Assembly (NCBI RefSeq): GCF_018294505.1
Contig: NC_057807.1
Coordinates: 169,350,883 to 169,414,882, forward strand
Length of the DNA: 64,000 nt
Direction of reading: 5' to 3'
DNA from: Triticum aestivum
Taxonomy: Eukaryota; Streptophyta; Magnoliopsida; Poales; Poaceae
Shown here: positions 55,701-64,000 of the stretch, piece by piece
Position numbering within the stretch: position 1 is the first letter of the stretch
How the letters are laid out: every line of letters starts with the position of its first letter
The notes under the pieces: generated by a model
Database searches by the model: none
Seen by the model: the letters and a program-made list of their open reading frames with translations, nothing else
Told to the model about the DNA's origin: nothing
Position numbers and translations under genes: made by a program

Positions 55701-56888
55701 GGGCATGGCTCGTCTTCATCATCGTCATCGTCGGGCCAAGTCTCCATGCCGCCGTCCTCCTTGGAGCCGCCTGCTCCACTACCACCACCTGTTGCATCGT
55801 CCGCCAGGGCGGCCGCCCCTAAGTCGGGGTCATCCAAGTCACTCACTGCCCTGTTTGGCAGGTAGCCACCACCCGGCCCCACGATGGCGGCCGTCGCGTC
55901 GGACATATAAATCTGCACTCAGAAGGGAGTCACATCACGAGAAGAACAAGACTGAAAAAACAGATCAGAAGGAAGAGATGAAGAAACTTACGGAAGGCGG
56001 CGGATCGTCATGCGAGTACGGCCGCTTCCCGTACCGCCACTCTGCCTCCGACACCTTGAGGTCCGAGATCTCATTCACCATCCGTGCGACCTCAGCAGTC
56101 GGCATCTGCTTCGTGCACAGCCGGCTGGGGTCGCTGTGCCTGCTCATCCAGAAGATTGGATGAGGGCGGCCCTGAAGCGGGAGAACCCGGCGCTCGACGA
56201 AGGCGATCAGGAGGTCGGAGGCCACGAGGCCCTCCGACTCCTGGAGCACCTGGAGTCGGCCGATGGTGGCCGCTGCATCCGGCGACACCCACTTCGGTTT
56301 GTAGCCCCTATTGGGCCGAGCCCCAGTGGGAGGGCCGGCCTCATAGGCCGGCAGGTTGATGAAGTTGACTACCGGGTCGACGTTCCGGACATAAAAGTAG
56401 GACTGCTGCCACATCTTCATAGACTGTGCCAACTTGATGACAGGGAAGGCGTTCCACTTTGCCGGCCGGTGCACGGCGACGATCCCGCCTCACTCGGGCG
56501 CCGTATCCTTGGCGGAGGTGCCGAGCTTCCCGTAGAAGAACGCTCCCCACAACTCAAGTGTGGGATGGATGCCGATGTAGCCCTCGCATGCCGTGACGAA
56601 GGCGGAGAGCAGGGTCACGACGTTGGGCGTAAGATGATGAGGTTGGAGGTTGTTGAAGTCGAGGAAGGAGCGGAGGAAGCCGCTAACCGAAAGGCCGAAG
56701 CCGAGGAGGAAGTGCGAGCGGAAGACGACTCACTCGTTCCTCCTCAGCGCCAGCGAGATTTCCTCCTCCGGCGACAACCGCGCCTTGACAAATGCCGCGT
56801 TGGGCATCCAGCACGTGTCACGGAGGAAGGAGATGTGATCCTCGATCACCGTCGACCCCTCCCAATCGCCGCCCTTCTCGCGTGCCAT
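52724..56888 (-). pseudogene. Antisense spliced gene of element C (gypsy-type 'transposase' domain, coiled coil, acidic tail)
   Basis: Start ATG 56888 (MAREKGGDWEGSTVIEDHIS). Six exons: 56888-55992, 55912-55494, 55442-54698, 54525-54441, 54165-53899, 53798-52724. Donors are GTAAGT, GTAAGT, GTAAGT, GTAAGC and GTGAGT; acceptors are AG after pyrimidine tracts. The reading phase joins correctly at all five junctions. Exon 1 holds the PF04195-like domain (HLTPNVVTLLSAFVTACEGY, YFYVRNVDPVVNFINLPAYE). Exons 3-5 form a coiled coil (AERRLVQAEAKAAEKEQLAE; LGEAITALHSKEAECNKLTE). Exon 6 has a Glu run and 16-residue repeats. Two TGA codons break exon 1, and a 1-bp shift and three TAG break exon 6. Exons 2-5 are open. 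The function is unknown; the gene points away from pol. Confidence 0.8.
52772..53011 (-). repeat. 48-bp minisatellite coding for 16-residue repeats
   Basis: Five full units (52772, 52820, 52868, 52916, 52964), each exactly 48 bp, encode AAPTGTADTSVQPKPP-like repeats in the last exon of the antisense gene. A partial unit lies on each side. The unit is a multiple of three, so the frame is kept. Confidence 0.9.
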
Positions 56889-57035
56889 GGCTTCGGGCGG
56901 GCCGCGTGAGGAGGAGGGGTGTGTTAGCGACGAACGGCGGCACGGAGCAGCAGCGGCAGCTATGGGGGAGAGAGCAGAGGAAGAAGAGGAAGTGGGAGGG
57001 GGCGTGCAAGCTTTGCCGCACCCCTCCCTGCCCCC

Positions 57036-57043
57036 TACTTATA
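57036..57043 (-). promoter_or_regulatory. TATA box of the antisense gene in element C
   Basis: On the minus strand it reads GCTATAAGTAGGGG, about 150 bp upstream of ATG 56888. Position and sequence parallel the box of element 1 (3075-3082). Confidence 0.6.
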
Positions 57044-57237
57044 GCCCTTGGGGTACAAAGCCGAGGGGGCGGGGCGTGGGTCGTGGGATTAACTGCGCCC
57101 ACGACCCCACGACCCCCATTTACCGCACGCATTCACCACGCCTCGAGCTGTAGTGGGAATTGCAACAGTCCCCACGGCACAATAGATCCACCCGGGTGCT
57201 GAGGCGTGGTAGTGGCGGGCCCAGCCCACTGTCATGG

Positions 57238-60200
57238 TGTCACATCCCTAGCTGCTGGTAGTGCTCTAGGCTAGCTTCATCTGTGCATCATGTTTAAATT
57301 TTTGAAAACTTGAACTGAGGAAAATTGGAAGCCTCAAAACCCTAAATAAAAGAAGGGCAAAAACCCTAAAAATCTCATTCATTGTTCCAAAATGCTCTTC
57401 TTAAATGTTTGATAATTTTTGGCAAGGGTTCTGGTCCCAACCAAAATATTGAACATTTTTAAGGATTTATTTTTGGGACTTTGAATTTAATTCATTAGCT
57501 ATTTGAATTTGAATTATATTCATATAATTAGAATATAATTTGAAATATCCCTGAAATATTTTATGAGCTTTTGGAAAAGTCCATCTAGCAAAATAAAAAT
57601 ATTCACAGGAGCTTTTGGCATTGTTTGAATTATTTTTAAATTCAAAACAGTGGCAAAATAAATTGAAAAACAAAACAGAAGAAAAGTAAAAAGAGCAGAA
57701 GCCTACCTGGGCCACTTACCTGCAGCCCACCCAGCGCCCCACCTGGCCCAGCAATGCGGCTGAGGCCCAGCCCAGCTCCCCATCGTCTTCAACCTCTGCC
57801 AGTAGGCAGAGGCGCGTCGATGCGCCCGCACGCGAGCGCCACGCAACCAGGCTGCCTGCCTGCGTCTGAGGACAGCGCGACGCCGCGAATCCCCTCCTCG
57901 GTGTCATCCCAGTCCATCCGACTCGCTCACTCGATCCCCTGTTCTCTCCCTCGCCCTCCAGTCCCTTCCTCGAGCGCGACCGAACATAGCCGTCGCCGCC
58001 GCCGACGAGCACCGTAGCCATCGTGCACCCTAGGCCTCGCCCCGTGTCCAGCTGCTGAGAGAAGGTCGTCCTCATCTGCGCGCTCAAGATCAGAAGCCCA
58101 GGGCGCACTGTATCACCGTCAGCATCATCGTCTTCCTCGCCGGCAACCATGGATCCCCGCCGTCGATTCACGCCAAAGAGGGTCTCCCCGATCCGTCCGA
58201 GCTGCTCAACGACTCCGCTGTGAGGACTCCTTCGTTTTCCCCCTCCTTTTCTGCTCGTTCCCGTGTCGTAGCCGCCATCCCGCAAGCACCGAGAACCGGG
58301 CATCGCCATTGCCGGCGAACCTCGCGTCCCGGAGCTCTTCCGCTCGCTCCAGTAGCTCCCGCGTGCTCTCCAGGTCCCCAGGGTCCCGACGCGCTCCTCT
58401 GCTCTTTGGCTAACGCGCTGCAGCCACCGCGCCGTGCTGACCCGAGCTCCGGCCGCCGCCTCGGGCTCAACTTCGGCGAACCCCGGCCACCCCCGCAGCT
58501 CCCGTTGGTCCCCCTAGATGCGCACGGGCACGGGCTACCTCCTGGTGCCCATGGCGCGTCGATCCGTCGTCTCTGGCGCAACTCCGGCGAGCCACCGCCG
58601 CGTCTGGTCGTTGCCGGCGGCTAGACGCCGGTGGATTAGCCCCGGTTGACCAGGGATTTGACCCCCCTGGGTCACTGACGTGTGGGCCCGTCCCCTGCTA
58701 ACTTTTGGTTAAGTTAATAACTAATTTTAGTTAAGCCACTGACGCACTGACATGTGGGCCCTAGTGCCCCTAATCTTTAATTAAACTAAACTAAACCCCC
58801 CTGTTTAACCCGTGTCACTGACGTGTGGACCCCACACGTCAGGTTTGACCTGGGACGTCCAGTTGACTCTGCTGACATCAGCATGACCTAGTGCTGACGC
58901 AATAAATCATTTTCTGGATTTATTTTAATTCAGGAAATTCCAGAAAATTGTATAAACTTCTAAAATTCATAGAAATTCAACCGTAACTCCAAATTAAATA
59001 AATTATATATGAAAAATTATCAGAAAAATTCAAGGAATCCATCTGTACCATTTTCATGCATGTTTGAACAATGTTTGTCCTCTGTTTTGGACAAAACAAA
59101 TAAAGGGCATTTAAATAACCATATATGGAGTTGGAATTTGAATCATGTATTCAAACCAACTTCATTTAAATCATAGCTAAGTGCATTAGCCCAGAACACA
59201 TTCATATTGCCATGTCATAGCATGCATCATATTGTGCATTGCATTGATTGTGTTCCCTTCTGTGTTGCCGGTATTTGTCCCCTCTCGATAGACGTGATAC
59301 CGATGATATGATCGTTGACACTGATGAAGACTCAATGCTATCTTCAGAAGTGCCAGGCAAGCAAAACCCCTTGTTCATTCCGATACAATCCTACTCTCTC
59401 GCTCCTGCTCTCTTTTAATGCATTAGGACAACACCGATTCATCTGTTACTTGCTGCGGTAGCTGAACCCCTTTATCCTCTGCATGACCTGTCATTGCCAC
59501 AGTAAATAGATGAAACCCACTAGCATGAGTAGGAGTTGTTTGAGCCCTGTTGTGCCTACTCATTCATGCTTGTTTGTCATGCCTGCTACTGCTTAGAGTT
59601 GAGTCAGGTCTGATTCATCGGGGATGAATCAGAGGCGTGTGAACATGTCCTACTGTGTGTGAGCTAAGTGTGTGAACACGATTTGGTAAAGGTAGCGGTG
59701 AGAGGCCATGTAGGAGTACATGGTGGGTTGTCTCATTGCAGCCGTCCTCAGGAACTGAGTTCTGTGTTTGTGATCCATGATTCAGCTACTACCATACATT
59801 GGGCCCTGAAATATGACCCCGCTCGACTTCTTATTCACCCTAGTCCTCTGTCCAGGAGTTGCAAGTAGTTTCTGGTGTTTGTAGCTTACTGGAGGCCGTG
59901 GACAGCGCTGACCGTAGGGGTGGGCTGTGATGCGGTAGGTACGTGGCACGGTGTACCGGATGCCCGTTTGGTATCTCGGGAATCCTGTTCACATCGTTTG
60001 GGGCTGTGAGCGAAACTCCGGCCGGATGTCCTCATGGATGGAACCCGAATAGGCGATAAACCTGGACTAGAGACTTGAGTGTTTAGGTAGGTCGTGGTCT
60101 ACACCCACGTCGGCTTTCGCTTGAAGTCTGCCGAGCACATGTCGTGTGCAGACGCTAAGTGGTGGAAACATGTATGAAGAAGTACACCCCTGCAGGGTTA

Positions 60201-61410
60201 ACATCATCTATTCGAATAGCCGTGTCCGCGGAAAAGGACTTCTGGTTGCTTATATCAGTTCATAGACAAGTGAAAGTGGATACTCTAAAATACGCAAGAT
60301 AAGCGTGAGTGCTATGGATGGCGTTCTCGTAGGGGAACGGGAGCGGATCCATAGTGGTGTATTGATATGGTGAATATGTGGACTCGTGTGCGCCACCTCA
60401 AAAGAGTCACTTGTAGTCGTAGTTTAGGATAGCCACCGAGTCAAAGCTGGCTTGCTGCAGTTAAACCCCACCACCCCTTTGTTGATAATGATGCATATGT
60501 AGTTAGTTCTGATGTAAGTCTTGCTGGGTACATTTGTACTCACGTTTGCCTATTTTATGTTTTTGCAGAGAGACTTCAGTCTCACTAGTAATTCCGCGTG
60601 GTCTTCGACGTTTAGCTTGTTACCTCAGCTACGATCTTGTGCCCTCGGCAGGATCTGGTAGATAGTCAGGCTTTCAGCCTTTTCCATTTATAGATGTCTG
60701 TACTCAGACATGATAGCTTCCGCTTGTGTTTGACTTGTATGCTCTGAATGTTGGGTCATGAGACCTATGTTTGTAATATCTCGCTCCTCGAAGCCTATTG
60801 AATAAATATTTGAGTTGTAGAGTCATGTTGTGATGCCATGTTGTGTTTGCACATATCGAGCATATTGTGTGTATGTTATTGAAATGCTTGGTATGTGTGG
60901 GATCTGACAACCTAGTTGTTTATCCTTGGTAGCCTCTCTTACCGGGAAATGTCTCCTAGTGTTTCCACTGAGCCATGGTAGCTTGCTACTGCTCCGGAAC
61001 ACTTAGGCTGGCCGGCATGTGTCCTTCTTCGTTCCTGTGTCTGTCCCTTCGGGGAAATGTCACGCGATGAATACCGGAGTCCTGTTAGCCCGCTACAGCC
61101 CGGTTCACCGGAGTCCTGCTAGCCCAGTGCTACAGCCTGGATTCACTCGCTGATGACCGACACGTTCGATGCTGGGTCATGGATGCCTGTCCCTGTAAGT
61201 TTGTGCCACTTTGGGTTTACGACTAGCCATGTCAGCCCGGGCTCCTTATCATATAGATGCTAGCGACACTATCATATACGTGTGCCAAAAGGCGCAAACG
61301 GTCCCGGGAAAAGGTAAGGCGACACCCGTGGGAATACCGTGCGTGAGGCCGCAAAGTGATATGAGGTGTTACATGCTAGATCGATGTGGCATTGAGTCGG
61401 GGCTCTGACA
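57238..61410 (+). repeat. 5' LTR of element E (4173 bp)
   Basis: It starts TGTCACATCCCTAGCTGC and ends CGGGGCTCTGACA, 4 bp before the primer binding site. Left part AT-rich; 57740-58620 GC-rich with chance frames on both strands; then repeated GTCACTGACGTGTGGGCCC motifs (58665, 58740, 58812). It shares CACCCCTGCAGGGT with the solo LTR (60185 and 51070). No supported gene. The frames in the GC-rich part lack starts, stops and motifs that would make them credible. Confidence 0.85.
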
Positions 61411-61414
61411 GCGT

Positions 61415-61426
61415 TGGTATCAGAGC
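61415..61426 (+). other. Primer binding site, initiator tRNA-Met type
   Basis: TGGTATCAGAGC is the exact complement of the 3' end of plant initiator tRNA-Met, the primer used by many plant LTR retrotransposons. Confidence 0.92.
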
Positions 61427-63040
61427 TTGACTGCCTGTAGGATTACCAAGCCAAACTGGTCGAAGTTGAGTCTAGAAATGCTTTAGTTATATAAGGGAAT
61501 TGATTGTGGGATGGAACGTAAGGCTCTTTTACTCCTTATACCTTATGCCCTTCTGATCTGAGTCATCTTATCTTTCCTACGGGGTTAAGGAACTAGGCTT
61601 TCTCCTCTTTCTATCAGGATCACGTGTTATTAATCCGTAGACTTATAAGATTGTTGGATTTAAGTCTTAGCTCAGTTCCTATTATTTCCGTATGATAATT
61701 GTTGATCTCGAAACCTTGATATTGTGCTTCTGAGTGGTTATGCCACCAATTTTGTGGATGTCTCAAATCTTTTCTAAGCATTTATAGCCGTTATGCTGTC
61801 CGAGTCATCCCAGGTTTCTAAACAATCTGATGCATTTGCAAAATCCTTCCCTCTGGTTTCGATGTTCCTTTATGCCAGCTCAATCACACTAATTGTTGAG
61901 TTGAGGTATTCTATTGCCTCGACATTTATGTTGGAGTTATTATTATGACCCTAGGTGTCTTAGGGGATCATCTAGTAATTTAGCCATGATTTGTGTCTCA
62001 GTGTGATGATTCTGGCCATCATTCTCGTAAGCATCCCGTGATGCCACTTAGTTAATAGGTATTCTGTTCCTGGGTTCTTGAACCCGAGATTCACTCTACC
62101 TACTTCATGTTGATAGTAATTGCTAGTGCCTTTAGGATATTAGTAACCTTTGCGATAGTCCTTGAAGTCCGTGGTATCTTATTCTTCCAAATACCATGAA
62201 CTACTTATGGCAGAAGTTCCTCGTTGAACTGAAATATCACAACAAGATTATTCTTGATGAGTTCTCCATTATATATTGTGGCTCTGCCAGTTCTACCTTT
62301 CTGCATGGGTTATCCGGAAGAAATATGTTGAACTTCGTTCGACATGCTAATCCATGCATCCACAACTCAGAAAATCATATGTTCTTTTGAGTTGTCCCAT
62401 CTTAGTTGTTTCTGACCCTCGCCTATCAATTGATAGTCAAGAGTAAGCGTGCATTCATTCGTCGATGCCTATTACCCTTGTGGTCCGCCAAGCCATTCTA
62501 TTTCAGAATGAATAGGAGAAACAAACTCCAAAATCTCATCCATATCTAGGATTGGGTCAAAGCAATTGTATTCCGCAGATCAAAATGCCAATCCAGCTTC
62601 TGGTCTGTTCTACCTTGAAGTATTACCATCTTTATATCAGGAATATCATGGGAATTGCACACCATCTTATGAATTCTTGACGCAGTAATACTTCTGATCA
62701 TCATTGATAATTTCTCAGTTTCCGTGTTATTGTAACCGGAATGCCGACAAATGAATCATGGCGTGTGAAATCAATACTGCTAGCAACTCCATTGCTTGGT
62801 AGTTAAATGGACGATAACCTCATTCTTAGCGTGTTGATTATTGAATCGTCACCCTAAGGTTGATTGTGCTACCTAGTCCTTATTTTTGGTGCACTCTCCG
62901 ATCAGTGAGTTAGGATAGTGCCAATCCTTGCTTATTTGATCATATCGTCTTGCCCTGAAAAGTAAGATTGTTCTCGAGCTTAGTAACATAACGGTGGTTC
63001 ATGATATTCCAAATTTCTTCTCGGAAGTATCACCAGGTTG
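61427..63040 (+). other. Decayed internal region of element E where gag and protease would lie
   Basis: No frame longer than about 65 codons and no motif I can assign. The distance from primer binding site to RT (about 1.7 kb) is shorter than a full gag plus protease usually needs, so deletions as well as point changes are likely. Confidence 0.5.
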
Positions 63041-64000
63041 TCGCCTGACCGCTATGTTGATCTCGTGATCAAGTTGGGTTCTTGTGAACCACCTTCTCTC
63101 CAAAAATCGGTGTTAGATATCCCTGAGCTAGTTGGTTAAGCTAGACAACAACTTGGAGAGTTGGAAGATAAAAGCTTGCCTGACTTAGTTCGTTCCAAAG
63201 GGATATTCTTGTGTAAGGTGTGCTAAAGAAAGATGATATCTTCATCGATTGGTCCTTGTGATCAGTTGCTGGACCTATTGTCTTATCAATCCTTTGATTT
63301 GAGTGTGGGCTATCGTCAAATCAAATCAGTACAACGATGCTCGTAATGTTGTCTTATTCGTGGTTGATCCCTCAAGCATACACCATCACATCTTTGGTCT
63401 GACCAATGCTATCACCGTGTTCACTTAACTATGGAATTCCTTTTAAAGGGAAACCTAGATGAATTGTTGTTGAGCCCATTGGCAACATCCTTATCTCCTC
63501 CATGATGTTGTTGAACATTAAGCTAGTGTTGGAAATTTTGAAAGCATTTTCTTCATGCTAGCTCATGAAGTATTTGTTTGATGAAAGGAGTGACTTCCTC
63601 TTATACACGTGCATTTGGTGAAAGTTGCCGCCGTGAATTTGAGAAAGATTGCTTTGTTTCCTTTGGAATCATCCCAAATCAGTCATGCACACGTGCGAAG
63701 TATTCTGTAGTCTGGAGACTTGCAACCTTCATTCTATATGTGTCCCTAGCACACTAAGCCACTGATTGACTTGTTCAAGGAAAAGAAGTCTATGCTTGGG
63801 ATCTAATCCATGGACTTGCGTAAAGACTTCGATATCCTCGATGATGGTTCTCCACCTGAACTCGGTAGTGTTTAATTATAAGACTGCTACGTGGCCATGC
63901 TTGTCCGGGACAACGTGTTCGCATGTTTGTAGCAGAACCAGCTCATGTTTTGGAGCTTACTATCGTAGCTCACTCCCCGAGAATCCCGCAACATTATCTC
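63041..64000 (+). pseudogene. Gypsy reverse transcriptase remnant of element E, highly decayed
   Basis: Scattered fragments in all three plus frames follow the order of Gypsy RT: RQQLGELEDKSLPDLVRSKG (family LxELLDKGxIRPSxSPWG), FDLSVGYRQIK (family LRSGYHQIK, with the catalytic Asp region displaced), and IFGLTNAITVF (family FGLTNAPAxF). The catalytic YVDD/FIDD box is not recognisable. Stops occur every 10-20 codons. This is the chromovirus-like or related RT of the long-LTR family; the assignment rests on these short blocks. Confidence 0.6.

Larger units (their letters stand above)
21769..57237 (+). mobile_element. Gypsy retrotransposon C, split by element D
   Basis: Left part 21769-29240: 5' LTR, primer binding site, gag, protease, RT, RNase H and most of integrase. 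Right part 51882-57237: the end of pol, then an antisense spliced gene. The middle 29241-51881 is inserted element D, bounded by the GCAAC duplication. C has no 3' LTR in the window, because element E interrupts it at 57238. Its own 5' flank is GCTAG (21764-21768). All coding parts carry nonsense codons and shifts. Confidence 0.9.
57238..64000 (+). mobile_element. Long-LTR Gypsy retrotransposon E, 5' part
   Basis: A complete 5' LTR of 4.17 kb, a tRNA-iMet primer binding site, and then decayed internal sequence with a Gypsy RT remnant near the window end. It is inserted in element C between the antisense promoter and C's missing 3' LTR. The 5' flank CATGG (57233-57237) is the predicted target duplication. 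It continues beyond the window. Confidence 0.85.

Noticed and set aside
57716..58624. Minus frame of 197 codons and plus frame of 134 codons
   Set aside because: GC-rich section of the element E LTR. Both strands are open at once, which points to composition and not coding.
61411..61440. Possible tRNA gene near TGGTATCAGAGCTTGA
   Set aside because: It is the primer binding site complementary to a tRNA end; no cloverleaf can be drawn around it.

Overview
This window is intergenic DNA from a large grass genome. It looks like wheat or a close relative (Triticum/Aegilops, or another Triticeae). The signs are LTRs with the ends typical of Triticeae Gypsy elements (TGATACGTCTCC..., TGTCGG...CCGACA), very long (over 4 kb) LTRs, CACTA transposons, Stowaway-type MITE remnants, and plant-type spliced antisense genes inside retrotransposons. 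I see no bacterial genes, no rRNA or tRNA genes, and no ordinary single-copy host gene. Family names below come from memory of sequence ends and are inferences.

Layout. (1) 1-4235: 3' part of a Gypsy element whose 3' LTR (3291-4235) lies inside a Sabrina-like LTR (rest of it 4236-5300). (2) 5301-10318: a second, 5'-truncated Gypsy element with a decayed pol and a 3' LTR. (3) 10450-11916: a reversed gag-protease fragment carrying a CTT microsatellite. (4) From 11917 the elements are stacked inside one another. A 31-bp LTR-like start is cut by CACTA element 1 (11948-16510). That is cut by a minus-strand Gypsy element (16511-17945), which is cut by a Sabrina-like element (17946-21768). That is cut by Gypsy element C (21769-29240, resuming at 51882-57237). 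C is cut by Gypsy element D (29241-51881, perfect GCAAC target duplication). D holds a 10.5-kb CACTA element (35091-45632, ACT duplication) and a 4.6-kb solo LTR (47254-51833). C is cut again by a long-LTR Gypsy element E (57238 to the window end).

How the genes relate. The plus-strand pol genes (protease, reverse transcriptase, RNase H, integrase) are all broken by stops and frameshifts. Between pol and the 3' LTR, four of the Gypsy elements carry a second gene on the opposite strand with its own TATA box. In element 1 and element C it is a multi-exon gene encoding a putative gypsy-type 'transposase' domain followed by low-complexity and coiled-coil parts. In element D and the minus-strand element it is a different gene that ends in a plant B3-like DNA-binding domain. 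The copy in D is split by the CACTA insertion.

The most useful observations are the datable nesting order, the phase-consistent spliced antisense gene in C, the B3-like antisense gene shared by two retrotransposons, an intact 172-codon reading frame with a TATA box inside the CACTA element, and a strong bias of nonsense codons toward changes expected from deamination of methylated cytosines.
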